Below are positions 50,334 to 60,300 of a DNA stretch of 64,000 nucleotides, piece by piece (within the stretch, counting starts at the first letter, position 1; each line of letters begins with the position of its first letter). This DNA comes from Actinomyces oricola (GTDB lineage Bacteria > Actinomycetota > Actinomycetes > Actinomycetales > Actinomycetaceae). The DNA is taken from NCBI RefSeq assembly GCF_004104015.1, contig NZ_RYFV01000012.1:1-64000 (forward strand), written 5' to 3'. The notes beneath the pieces were generated by a model that saw only the letters and a list, made by a program, of their open reading frames with translations, made no database searches and was not told the DNA's origin. The position numbers and the translations under genes were made by a program.

Positions 50334-52430
50334 ATGAGCCAGAACCCGCCCGCCCGGGCCTCGCACCCCCTGCCCAGCGCCAGCCAACTCCTGGAAGCCC
50401 TGGACCCCGACCAGCGCCAGGTCGCTGAGCACCTGGAGGGGCCCTTGTGCGTCCTGGCGGGCGCCGGCACCGGCAAGACCCGTGCCATTACCTACCGCAT
50501 TGCCCACGGCGTGGCCACTGGCGCCTACCAGCCCACCCAGGTGCTGGCAGTCACCTTCACCGCCAGGGCCGCCGGGGAGATGCGCTCACGCCTGACGGAC
50601 CTGGGCGTGCCCGGGGTTCAGGCCCGCACCTTCCACTCCGCGGCCCTGCGTCAACTCACCTACTTCTGGCCCACCGCCATTGGCGGGCGGCGCCCCGCAA
50701 TCCAATCCCACAAGGCCTCCCTGGTGGGTGCTGCGGCCCGTCGCCTGGGGCTGGGAGGCGACCGGGCCCTCATGAGGGACCTGGCCGGGGAGATTGAGTG
50801 GGCCAAGGTCACCATGACCCTGCCCGAGGACTATGTCCAGGCAGCCGCCGCAGCGGGGCGCGCCGAGGTCGCCGGCCTGGACGCCGCCACCGTCGCCGGG
50901 GTCCTGGCGGCCTACGAGGAGGCCAAAACCGAGCGCGGCGTCATAGATTTTGAGGACGTTCTGCTTCTCATGGTCGGCATTCTGCTGGACCGCGAGGACA
51001 TTGCCGCCCAGGTGCGCGGCCAGTACAAGCATTTCGTCGTCGACGAGTACCAGGACGTTTCGCCGCTCCAGCAGCGCCTGCTGGACCTGTGGCTGGGTCG
51101 CCGCCGCCAGTTGTGCGTGGTGGGGGACGCCTCTCAGACCATCTACTCCTTCACCGGCGCCACCCCCGAGTTCCTCACTGGCTTCGCCTCCCGCTACGAG
51201 GGCGCCCGCACGGTCCGCCTGAGTCGGGACTACCGCTCCACCCCCCAGGTGGTATCTCTGGCCAACCGGGTGCTGGCCCGCTCCCGCAGGGGCACCGGCG
51301 GCCCACTCCTGCCCAGGGGCTCCGTCGAGCTCGTCGCCCAGCGCCCCAGCGGTCCGGACGTGCGCTTTGAGACCCACAACGACGACGTCGCCGAAGCCGC
51401 CGGGGTCGTCGCCCAGGTGCAGCGCCTGCGCGCCGCCGGGGTGCCCTTGTCCGAGATCGCCGTCCTGTACCGCACCAACTCCCAGTCCGAGGCCGTCGAG
51501 CAGGCCCTGACCCAGGCCGGCATCGGCTACCTGGTACGTGGGGGCGAGCGCTTCTTCGAGCGCGAGGAGGTCAAGCGCGCCATGGTGGTGCTGCGCGGTG
51601 CCGCCCGCACTGAGAAGGCGTCTCTGACAGGCGACCTGGGCCGCGACGTTCGCATGGTCCTGGCCCGTGAAGGATGGAGCGAGGAACCACCCGCCCCCCG
51701 GGGCGCCGTGCGTGAGCGCTGGGACTCCCTGGCCGCCCTGGTCGTCTTGGCCGATGAGCTCTCCGCCAAGCGCGGCGCCACCCTGGAGGCCCTGGTGGCC
51801 GAGCTCGCCGAGCGCGCTGACGCCCAGAACGCCCCCACTGTCGAGGGCGTCACCCTGTCCTCCCTGCACGCCGCCAAGGGGCTGGAGTGGGATGCTGTTC
51901 TACTCATTGGCGCCAGCGAAGGTCTGCTGCCGATCTCCCTGGCGGAGACGCCCGCAGCCGTGGAGGAGGAACGGCGCCTGCTCTACGTGGGGGTCACCCG
52001 GGCTCGGGAGCACCTGGTCATCTCCTGTGCCCGGGCCCGCACTCCGGGCGGGCGGGCCAGCCGCAAACCCACCCGGTTCCTGGATGGCATCTGGCCGGCT
52101 CCGGGCGCCCGCAGGCCCCGGCGCCCCGGCGCCGGCGGAGACTCCCCCAGGGCCCGCGCCAAACAGGCCGCCGTCGACTTCGAACAGGACAATGACCCGG
52201 CCACCATAGCCCTGTTCGAGGTGCTGCGCGCCTGGCGGGCCGAGGCCGCCAAGGAGCGTTCCAGGCCCGCCTACACGGTCTTCGCCGACGCCACCTTGCG
52301 CTCCATCGCCGTGGCCAAGCCCGCCACCCTGCCGCAGCTGTCCCTCATCCGCGGAGTCGGGGCCGTCAAGCTCCAGGAGTACGGTCCGGCGGTTCTGGCC
52401 CTCATTGGCGAGCACGCCGCCCAGCAGTGA
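50334..52430 (+). CDS. uvrD2: UvrD2-type ATP-dependent DNA helicase with HRDC domain
   Basis: 698 residues. SF1A helicase: Walker A LAGAGTGKTRAITYRIAHG near residue 42, DEYQDVSPLQ near residue 237, GDASQTIYSFTGA, LSRDYRST, TLSSLHAAKGLEWDAVLLIG near residue 510 and RRLLYVGVTRAREHL near 550. The last 85 residues (LFEVLRAWRAEAAKERSRPA and IRGVGAVKLQEYGPAVLALI) form an HRDC domain. Mycobacterial UvrD2 has a tetracysteine module before HRDC; here the linker (residues about 575-620) is Pro/Arg-rich without cysteine. It lies next to nudC in the conserved actinobacterial order. Confidence 0.93.
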   Translation: MSQNPPARASHPLPSASQLLEALDPDQRQVAEHLEGPLCVLAGAGTGKTRAITYRIAHGVATGAYQPTQVLAVTFTARAAGEMRSRLTDLGVPGVQARTFHSAALRQLTYFWPTAIGGRRPAIQSHKASLVGAAARRLGLGGDRALMRDLAGEIEWAKVTMTLPEDYVQAAAAAGRAEVAGLDAATVAGVLAAYEEAKTERGVIDFEDVLLLMVGILLDREDIAAQVRGQYKHFVVDEYQDVSPLQQRLLDLWLGRRRQLCVVGDASQTIYSFTGATPEFLTGFASRYEGARTVRLSRDYRSTPQVVSLANRVLARSRRGTGGPLLPRGSVELVAQRPSGPDVRFETHNDDVAEAAGVVAQVQRLRAAGVPLSEIAVLYRTNSQSEAVEQALTQAGIGYLVRGGERFFEREEVKRAMVVLRGAARTEKASLTGDLGRDVRMVLAREGWSEEPPAPRGAVRERWDSLAALVVLADELSAKRGATLEALVAELAERADAQNAPTVEGVTLSSLHAAKGLEWDAVLLIGASEGLLPISLAETPAAVEEERRLLYVGVTRAREHLVISCARARTPGGRASRKPTRFLDGIWPAPGARRPRRPGAGGDSPRARAKQAAVDFEQDNDPATIALFEVLRAWRAEAAKERSRPAYTVFADATLRSIAVAKPATLPQLSLIRGVGAVKLQEYGPAVLALIGEHAAQQ

Positions 52431-52443
52431 AGGCGGGGCCGGC

Positions 52444-53352
52444 TCAGGTCAGGGAGGAGCACAGGCACTCAGGGTGAGGGTCCCAGGCGCGCACCACCCC
52501 CAATGGCTCGGCGCCGCTGAGTTCCACGCTTCTTCCCCGCCAGGAGGCCCCCGGAGTGGTGAGCACCTCAATGACCGCCCGTGCCGCCAGGGCCGCCGCC
52601 TGGTGGGTCAGGAGGCGCTCGGTGGCAGGCGGGGCCATGGTGCGCAGCTGGGTGGCCAGTGCCGGCCAACTCGGGTCGGCATCCCTCTCCCACAAGTCCA
52701 GGCAGGTCGAACACACCGGCTCATTCGGACGGATTACGGGCCCCACCCGCACACTGACCTCCCGCACCGTCACCGGCAGGTGCACCACCCCTGCCTGAGC
52801 CAGGCCGCGGGCGCGCACTGGATCTATGACATGCGCCTCCTGGGTGACTACCAGGTCAGGATGATGGCGCAGAGGGGCCCGGGTCTTGACCAAGGGCCAG
52901 TCAGCCGCCAGGGCGGCTCCCAGGGGCCGGTCATCGGTCAGCAGGGTGCCGACCCCCGACTCGGCCAATAGCAAGGCGGTCTCCCGCAGCAGGCTCCCGA
53001 CGCCGAGTAAAGCCACGACAGCCCCCTCCAGGGCGGCACTGCGCTTGCGGTGGCTGTCTACTAGACGGTCCCAGTAGACCTCGTCGGGTGAGACGGGCTC
53101 CTCGGTGTTGTCCGCCAGGGCGCCCGCCCCCGTCAGTTCGGCGACGAGTTCGCGGGCACGGGCCACGGGAATCCGCGCCCAACGGGCGTTGCGGTAAAGC
53201 GCGGCCGGCTCCAGGCTGTTGTGGAGGCGGTCCAGGAACTGCTGCTCGCGGGGGGACAGGCCGGTGAGGACCAGGGCCGTGCCGGGTTCAGCGCCGAGTT
53301 GGCTCTCGCCCTGGCCGCGCCATAGGACCGGGGTGTTTCCGCGGACGCGCAT
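52444..53352 (-). CDS. ThiF/TOMM-cyclodehydratase-like protein
   Basis: 302 residues from the ATG at 53352, chosen for GAGGAG seven bases upstream. The N-terminal 100 residues look like the wing-helix/RRE-type start of TOMM leader-binding proteins (LSPREQQFLDRLHNSLEPAA). The middle resembles an E1/ThiF Rossmann domain (GAVVALLGVGSLLRETALLL). A zinc-type pair CSTCLDLW follows at about residue 222, and CLCSSLT at the end. No RiPP precursor or partner is visible. Its place between uvrD2 and a PDZ/Lon gene matches the conserved housekeeping block in Mycobacterium (Rv3196 position), so a RiPP role is unlikely. Confidence 0.75.
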   Translation of the reverse strand: MRVRGNTPVLWRGQGESQLGAEPGTALVLTGLSPREQQFLDRLHNSLEPAALYRNARWARIPVARARELVAELTGAGALADNTEEPVSPDEVYWDRLVDSHRKRSAALEGAVVALLGVGSLLRETALLLAESGVGTLLTDDRPLGAALAADWPLVKTRAPLRHHPDLVVTQEAHVIDPVRARGLAQAGVVHLPVTVREVSVRVGPVIRPNEPVCSTCLDLWERDADPSWPALATQLRTMAPPATERLLTHQAAALAARAVIEVLTTPGASWRGRSVELSGAEPLGVVRAWDPHPECLCSSLT

Positions 53353-53480
53353 CACTGTTCTCCTCACGGCAGCCCGCAGGGGAGGACCGCTGGAAGGAGC
53401 TTGACATCAATGGGGCGCAGTACGCCAGCCTCAAACCGTGGCCTGTGGAAAACTCCTGACGACGGTGGCCGACGCCGCCG

Positions 53481-53525
53481 GCCGGGGTGAGGCAGTCCCG
53501 GCCGGGGTGAGGCAGTCCCGGCCGG
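53481..53525. repeat. Perfect 20-bp tandem duplication
   Basis: GCCGGGGTGAGGCAGTCCCG occurs at 53481-53500 and again at 53501-53520, followed by GCCGG, the start of a third unit. Right after it AATTGGGTT-AATTGGG forms another short tandem repeat. It lies in the 206-base gap between the ThiF-like gene start and the PDZ/Lon gene stop. Confidence 0.9.
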
Positions 53526-53558
53526 TCAATTGGGTTAATTGGGCCGGTCGATTGATGG

Positions 53559-54734
53559 TCAGCCGCCGGTCGACTGGCAGGTTGGCAGGGAGGAGGTGTC
53601 GCCCTCGGCAATGGCTTGGGCGGCGAGGACTGCATCGTGGAGCGTTGCAATGGCGAAGACCTCCAGGCCGTCGGGCTCATGTCCCACGACCTCCGAACAG
53701 TTGTCCACCGGCGCCAGGAAATAGCTCGAGCCGTCCTTGCGGGCTCCGGCCATCTTTTGAACAATGCCGCCAATCGGCCCCACCGTGCCGTCAATGGTGA
53801 TGGTGCCGGTGCCGGCGATGTCCTGGCCCCCGGTCAGGGAGCCCGGAGTGATCTTGTCAATGATCCCCAGGGCGAACATGGTGCCGGCGCTTGGCCCGCC
53901 TACGTCGGACAGCGAGAAGGTCGCGTTGATCTCGGAGTCGACCTTGACTGACAGGTTGATCCCCAGGATTGATCCCGAGCGCCCATCCTTCGCGGGCGGG
54001 GTCTGCGTGGTCAGTGTGATCCCGAGGGGCTGCCCCTGGCGGGTGACGCCCAGGACCACCTCGGTGCCCGGATCAATGGTCTCCATGAGGGCGCGCAGCT
54101 GAGCGTAGGTGGTGATGGTGGTGGTCTCGCCTCCCGCGGGTGTTATCGAGGTCAGCACGTCCCCTTGAACGACCTTGGACTGGAGCTCCTGGGCGGAGGC
54201 GCTCTCAATGGTCAGGGTCATCGAGGTAGCCGCGCCGCTCTCCATGAGGGCGGCGATGACCGCGTCGTCCTGGGAGTTGGTCATCTGCGCCTGATTGACC
54301 TCGTTGATCTCCTCGGCGGTCAGGGACTGGGGGCAGACCTCGTCGCGGTCCAGGATCACCGCATCAGGGTCCAACCAGGCCCTGATCAGGTCGAACGTGG
54401 TCACGGGGTAGCCGGGGCACCCCAGCACCGAAACCGTTGTCATGCGCAGAGCCCCCTCGGCGGGATAGGTGGTGGTGCCGGTAACGGTCAGCAGGTCCCC
54501 CTCGCCCTCGGTCCCCGAGTCGGCAAGCACGTTCCAGGTGGGGCCGGGAGCCTCAATAACCTTGTTGACCGGGATTGTGGCGGCCGCGACGACCAGCCCG
54601 GCAACCAGGAGGCTGACGAGCATCAGCAGTGTCAGGAACCGCCACCGGCGAGGTGGGCGCCCCGGACCAGAATTCTCAAGAGCGTGGGTATCGGTACTAT
54701 CCGGTTCGTCACTCACGGTTCCATCATGGCCCAT
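53559..54734 (-). CDS. PDZ-domain Lon-like serine protease, membrane anchored
   Basis: 391 residues from the ATG at 54734; a GTG at 54716 (VSDEPD) is an equally possible start. A cytoplasmic tail and one helix (FLTLLMLVSLLVAGLVVAAAT) are followed by an outer region with a PDZ domain (about residues 160-240, SKVVQGDVLTSI) and a Lon-type protease domain. The catalytic Ser lies in SDVGGPSAGTMFALGIIDK near residue 285, and the Lys in VGPIGGIVQKMAGARKDG near residue 330. Related to the YlbL/Rv3194c family. It is divergent from the Zincin_2 gene, an order shared with Mycobacterium. Confidence 0.92.
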   Translation of the reverse strand: MGHDGTVSDEPDSTDTHALENSGPGRPPRRWRFLTLLMLVSLLVAGLVVAAATIPVNKVIEAPGPTWNVLADSGTEGEGDLLTVTGTTTYPAEGALRMTTVSVLGCPGYPVTTFDLIRAWLDPDAVILDRDEVCPQSLTAEEINEVNQAQMTNSQDDAVIAALMESGAATSMTLTIESASAQELQSKVVQGDVLTSITPAGGETTTITTYAQLRALMETIDPGTEVVLGVTRQGQPLGITLTTQTPPAKDGRSGSILGINLSVKVDSEINATFSLSDVGGPSAGTMFALGIIDKITPGSLTGGQDIAGTGTITIDGTVGPIGGIVQKMAGARKDGSSYFLAPVDNCSEVVGHEPDGLEVFAIATLHDAVLAAQAIAEGDTSSLPTCQSTGG

Positions 54735-54905
54735 GAGGTATGGAAAGCCCTACCGGCGATCACAATCCATCGGCGGTCACAGTCGGCGTACGGCTTGCGC
54801 TCAGGAAGACGTGGCAGGATCGTGGGTGCATAAGGAGGCCGCTCGCCGTCGGGGCGCCTGGTGGCCGCCTTCACCACCTCCAGCCCATCCAAGGAGAGGA
54901 ACCAC

Positions 54906-56384
54906 ATGAGCGAAGACCGCCACGGCGAGGACCCCTTCGCCCAGATCGAGGAGCTACTCTCCTCCCTCTTCGGTGAGCAAACGGCCGCTGACGCCGTAGG
55001 CGCCCTGCGTTCTTCAGGTGTGGACCCGGCCGACCTGGCCCGCATGAGCGGCATGGGGGACCTTTCTCAACTCAGCCCCGGCCAGCGCATGGCCCTACAA
55101 GCCCAGTTCCAGCAGATGCTCGCTTCCGCTGACTCTGAGCCCGTCAACTGGACCATGGGCAAGGACCTGGCGCTCCAGGAGGCCCGGGGGAAGGGCGACC
55201 CGGCCATTACCGCGACCCAGGCCCAGGCCGCCCGTCAGGCCTTGACCGTGGCAGACCTGTGGCTGGACACCGTCACCGACTTTATGCCGGCCCCTGGCGC
55301 ACGTGAGGCCTGGAGCCGCTCGGACTGGGTGGAGCGGACCGTGCCGGTGTGGCGGGAAGTGTGCGCTCCCGTGGCCGGAGCCGCCACCAGGGCCCTGGCA
55401 GAGGCCCTGGAGCACCAGATCAGGGAGATACCCGAGTCCATGGGCGAGGCCGCCCGCCAAATGGGGGCCTTGGGATCGATTATGCGCTCCATGGCCGGTG
55501 CCGCCTTCGGTCTCCAGCTCGGACACGCTATTGGTGAGCTCGCCGGTGAGGCGGTGGCCTCCACTGACGTGGGCCTGCCCTTGACACGGGAGCCGGGCAC
55601 CGCCCTGGTGCCCGCCAATGTGGCTGCTTTTGCCGAAGGCTTAGAGGCTCCAGAGGAGGAGGTGCGCATGTTCCTCGCTGTTCGTGAGGCGGCCGCCGCG
55701 CGCCTGTACGCCCATGTGCCCTGGCTGCGTGGGGGCCTCCTCGGGGCGGTCGAGGCCTATGCTCGCGAAATCCGCATTGACCACGAGGCCGTCCAGGCGG
55801 CGGTCACCCAGGTCGACCCGAACGATCCTGAGGCACTGCGGGCGGCGCTGGAGGGCGGCATGTTCGCCCCCCAGGAGACACCGGCCCAACGCGGCGCCCT
55901 GGAGCGCCTTGAGACCCTGCTGGCGCTGGTGGAGGGGTGGGTCGAGGTGGTCACCGCCCGCGCCACCGCCCCCCACCTTCCTCACGCCATGGCCCTGCAG
56001 GAGATGGTGCGCAGACGCCGCGCTCAGGGCGGGCCCGCCGAGCAGGTCTTCTCCCGGCTCATCGGGCTCACCTTCCGGCCCCGGCGCGCCCGGGAGGCCG
56101 CCGAACTGTGGCGGCTGCTGGGGGCCGAGGTCGGGGAAGCGGAGCGGGACGCCTACTGGCGCCATCCCGATGTGATCCCCACAGCGGCCGAGCTGACCAA
56201 CCCCAACGACTTCCTCGTGCTGCGCCGGGCCGCCCAGGACATGGATGCGCAGATGGACGCCGATCTCGCCTCCCTGCTGGATGGGACCCTGGGGTATGCC
56301 GAGGGCGCCAAGGAGGCTGACGAGAACTCCTCCGAGGGCTTGGACGGGCCCGAGGATCCTCCCGGGCGGGCCCCGGGCGAGTAG
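54906..56384 (+). CDS. Zinc-dependent metalloprotease-like protein (Zincin_2 / DUF2342 family)
   Basis: 492 residues from the ATG at 54906; AAGGAGAGGAA upstream. Family features: acidic start (EDPFAQIEELLSSLF), NWTMGKDLALQ, LWLDTVTDFMP, AWSRSDWVERTVPVWREV, then GLQLGHAIGELAGEAV. The site where the family normally has its zinc HExxH-type helix, just before HVPWLRGGLLGAVEAYAREI, reads VREAAAARLYA, so the second metal-binding His is missing and the protein may be a pseudo-enzyme. The last 50 residues are acidic. Homologues sit between the PDZ/Lon and UPF0182 genes across Actinobacteria. Confidence 0.85.
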   Translation: MSEDRHGEDPFAQIEELLSSLFGEQTAADAVGALRSSGVDPADLARMSGMGDLSQLSPGQRMALQAQFQQMLASADSEPVNWTMGKDLALQEARGKGDPAITATQAQAARQALTVADLWLDTVTDFMPAPGAREAWSRSDWVERTVPVWREVCAPVAGAATRALAEALEHQIREIPESMGEAARQMGALGSIMRSMAGAAFGLQLGHAIGELAGEAVASTDVGLPLTREPGTALVPANVAAFAEGLEAPEEEVRMFLAVREAAAARLYAHVPWLRGGLLGAVEAYAREIRIDHEAVQAAVTQVDPNDPEALRAALEGGMFAPQETPAQRGALERLETLLALVEGWVEVVTARATAPHLPHAMALQEMVRRRRAQGGPAEQVFSRLIGLTFRPRRAREAAELWRLLGAEVGEAERDAYWRHPDVIPTAAELTNPNDFLVLRRAAQDMDAQMDADLASLLDGTLGYAEGAKEADENSSEGLDGPEDPPGRAPGE

Positions 56385-56558
56385 CCAGAAGGAGACTGGG
56401 AGGCGGCCGGTTGCTTTTCCCGGGGCCCGCCCCGCCTCCCGGTCCCGGTACCCGTCAGGGCCGCTCGGTGGCCACCGTAATCGCGACGCCGCGCGCCCCC
56501 AGTTCCGGGCGCCCGTCATAACCCGTCATAAGCGGGCATGGGCCCAGGCGGGTGGGGT

Positions 56559-57137
56559 TCAGGCCAGAGTGGCGCGCAGCGCCTCAACCAGGCCCGGGAC
56601 CACGTCGGGGCCCTGTACCACCTGCCCGGGGGAGTCGTGGGAGCGGGTGCGCAGGGCGCACCAGGACGGGCCGCCCCGCAGGACGCCCACAACTATGCGC
56701 ACCTCGTCGCGCCCGGGATGGGAGGTGAGAAAAGTTAGGCGTTCCTGGGCGTCGGTGATTGAGGCGGCCTCCTTCTCGGCGGCCGGGGGCACAATGATCC
56801 GCTCCACGCTCAGGGCCGCGCCATCGACAGTGTTGGGCCACGCCAGCTGCCCGAGCAGATCCTCCAGGTCGGTTGAGGCGGGCAGTTCCTCCTGCTCGAT
56901 GGCGGTCAACGATTCTGGGTCGACCGCGGCCTGTTCCCGCGCCGAACGGTCCAACAACCCGGCGAGGCGGGGGTCGGCCGCCAGTGCCCCAGCAGTGCGC
57001 ACCAGCGCGAAAACACCGACGGCGGCGTCCCAACCGCGCTGGGCGACGTACTCCTCAATATCAACCACGCAGCGGACAAGGGCCGCCTGGCGAGCAGGGG
57101 CGGACATGGGGCGAGGCGGGAGAGGATCATCAGCCAT
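56559..57137 (-). CDS. PPA1309-family protein of unknown function
   Basis: 192 residues from the ATG at 57137. The pattern ALVRCVVDIEEYVAQRGWDA, PRLFALV-like FALVRTAGALAADP, LPASTDLEDLLGQLAWPNTV and a final VVPGLVEALRATL defines the actinobacterial PPA1309 family (after the Cutibacterium acnes protein). No catalytic motif is recognisable. It is convergent with the Zincin_2 gene and divergent from UPF0182, as in relatives. Confidence 0.88.
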   Translation of the reverse strand: MADDPLPPRPMSAPARQAALVRCVVDIEEYVAQRGWDAAVGVFALVRTAGALAADPRLAGLLDRSAREQAAVDPESLTAIEQEELPASTDLEDLLGQLAWPNTVDGAALSVERIIVPPAAEKEAASITDAQERLTFLTSHPGRDEVRIVVGVLRGGPSWCALRTRSHDSPGQVVQGPDVVPGLVEALRATLA

Positions 57138-57361
57138 GCACCCCATGGTCGCATCAGTTGGCGCGCCCCTGTGGAGGCTCGAAGCCGGTGGGGCGGGAGG
57201 AGTCGAGGGGAGTACTGCCGCCCGGCCGGCGCATCCCAGAGGCAGGTGCTGTCCATCCGAGTTTTGTGACCTTGACCGCCTATGGGACGATGTGCGGGTC
57301 CGGCGTCCCCGGCGTCGGAGGATCTTGTACCAGAGCCGTACAACTGAGACGGAGCGTGACC

Positions 57362-60300
57362 GTGAGCAGATGGTCCGACGACGAGCCCACTGACCTGCCC
57401 GACTCCACCTCGCCTGACGGCGAGGGTGATGAGGGCGGCACTGAGGACGACCGAGCCAGCAGTAGTCGTGAGGATCGGGTCCGCTCGGGCTTTTTCGCCC
57501 GGGCGGAGGCCTGGTCGCGCATTGGCGCCCGGCAGGGTTCCGGCTCCAAGTCCGAGAAGAAAGAGCCCAAGGGCGGATCCCCCTCGGGGCCCCGCACCCC
57601 CCGTTCGGGCCGCGGTCCCGACCGGCGCCAGCCGGGCCCCCTGGCCACCACTATTGGGATCCTCCTGGCCGCCGGGGTGATCATCGTCTTCCTGTCCCAG
57701 GTTTGGACGGAGGTGCTCTGGTACAACCAGCTCGGCTTCGCCCGCGTCTTGTGGACCCAGTGGATCAGTACCGGCGTGCTCTTCATTGTCGGCTTCCTGG
57801 TCATGTTCCTGGCCATCCTGGGGGCCATGTTCAGCGCCTACCGGGCGCGCGAAATAAGTCTCCCCACCGATGAGGCGGCCCGGAACCTGGAGGCCTACCG
57901 CACCGCCATCGAACCGCTGCGCCGCCCCCTGGGCTGGGGCGTACCCGCGGTCCTGGCGCTGCTGGGAGCGGCCTGGGAGCTCGCGCCTCACTGGCGGGAG
58001 ATCCTGCTTGCGCTCAACGCCGAGCCCTTCGGGGTCAAGGACCCCCAGTTCGGTCTGGACGTGTCCTTCTACGTCTTCATCCTGCCGGTGCTCTCCATCC
58101 TGGTGGGCTATCTCTCGCGCGTGGTGATCTTCGCCGGGCTCGCCAGCGTCGTCGTCCACTACCTGTATGGCGGCATTTCCGTGGTGCGCCAGCCCCATTT
58201 CACTCGTGCGGCCCGCGTCCACCTGGCGGTCTTCCTCACCCTGTTCTCCCTGCTGGAGGGGGCGAGGCACTGGCTGGGGCGCTACACGGCCCTGTACGCC
58301 TCGAATCCCAAGTTCGACGGCGCCACCTACACCGATGTCAACGCCGTCATCCCCGCCAACGGGATCCTTGCGGCGATCGCCGTGGTTATCGCGGTGCTCT
58401 TCGTATTCTCGGTGCGCTCCTCGTCCTGGAGGCTGCCGATCACCGGCGTAGCGGTCATGGTCGTTTCCTCGCTGCTGATTGGGGTCGTCTACCCGCTGGC
58501 GGTGCAGAAGTTCGTCGTGGACCCCAACGCTCAGCGTGAAGAGGCCCAGTACATCGACCGGAACATTAAGGCCACCCTGGCCGCCTACGGCCTGGACGGG
58601 GTTGAGATCACCGCCTACGACGCCACTACCACCGCCGAGGCCGGCCAGCTCCTGGCCGACGCGGAATCCACCACCTCCATTCGGCTCCTGGATCCCAACC
58701 TGGTGTCCGCCACCTTCCGCCAGCTTCAGCAGAACAAGCAGTACTACTCCTTCTCATCGTCCCTGAACGTGGACCGCTATGTCGTCGATGGCAGCAGCCG
58801 CGACACCGTCATTGCGGTGCGCGAACTCAACCTCGATGGCCTGGACGCCGGGCAGCGCACATGGATCAATGAGCACACCGTCTACACCCACGGCTACGGT
58901 GTGGTCACCGCCTACGGCAATACCGTGGCCTCTGGCGGTGTCCCCTCCTTCTGGGAGGGCGGCATCCCCTCCACCGGCGACCTGGGGGACTACGAGCCGC
59001 GAATCTACTTCGGCCAGAGCTCCCCGTCGTACTCCATTGTCGGGGGCGACGACGGCGGCAACCCGCGCGAACTGGACTACCCCGACGACACAGCGCAGTC
59101 GGGGCAGGTCAACACCACCTTCGCCGGCAACGGCGGACCGGATGTGTCCAACCCCTGGAACCGTCTGCTCTACGCGGTGAAGTTCCAGGAGATGAACATC
59201 CTGTTCTCCCAGGAGGTGCGGGACGGCTCCCAGATCCTCTACGACCGCAACCCGGCCGAGCGAGTGGCCAAGGTGGCGCCGTGGCTGACCCTGGACGGCA
59301 ACCCGTACCCCGCGGTCGTTGACGACGATGATGACCCGAATACCCCGCGGCGCGTGGTGTGGATTGTTGACGGGTACACCACCTCCAACAACTACCCCTA
59401 CTCCCAGCACGAATCCCTTGAGGACACCGTTAGTGACGCCACCACCGGCTCGACTGCCCTGCTGGGGGCGCCCGCGGAGTCCAACTACGTGCGCAACTCT
59501 GTTAAGGCCGTGGTGGACGCTTACGACGGCTCGGTCACCCTCTATCAATGGGATGAGAACGACCCGATCCTGCGGGCCTGGGAGTCGGTGTTCCCGGGGG
59601 CGATCACCCCAATGAGTGAGATGAGTGCCGACCTCATGGCGCACATGCGCTATCCCGAGGACCTGTTCAAGGTTCAGCGCACTGTCATGGCCAGGTACCA
59701 CGTCACCGACCCTGAGGACTTCTACTCCGGCGGCGACTTCTGGAAGGTGCCCGACGACCCCACTAAGGATGGTGACGGCGCCCAGGCCCCCTACTACCTC
59801 ACCTTGAAGATGCCGGACCAGGAGAACGCCTCCTTCTCCCTGTCCAGCGTCTACATCATTGGCGGGAACACCGACCGCAATGTGCTCACCGGTTTCTTGG
59901 CGGTGGACTCCGAGACGGCCACGGGCCAACCGGGGGTGCGCAACCCCGGTTACGGCAAGCTGAGACTCCTGGAGCTGCCGCGTTCCTCGAACGTGGCGGG
60001 CCCGGGTCAGGTGCAGAACAACTTCGACTCCAACCAAGTGGCCTCACCGGCCCTCAACCTGCTTTCCCAACAAGGCTCGCAGGTGATCAAGGGCAACCTG
60101 CTGACCCTGCCTGTGGGCGGTGGACTGCTCTATGTCCAACCGGTGTATGTCCAGTCATCCCAGGGCACGCAGTACCCGCTGCTGCGCAAGGTACTGGTGG
60201 CCTTCGGCGACAGGGTCGGTTTCGCGGACACGCTCTCAGAGGCGCTCGACCAGATCTTCGGCGGGGACTCCGGCGCGACAACTGGGGAGCAGGTTGTCGA

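Noticed and set aside
52444-53352. A RiPP (thiazole/oxazole) biosynthetic cluster around the ThiF-like gene
   Set aside because: No precursor, YcaO or dehydrogenase is present, and the gene lies in a conserved housekeeping block.
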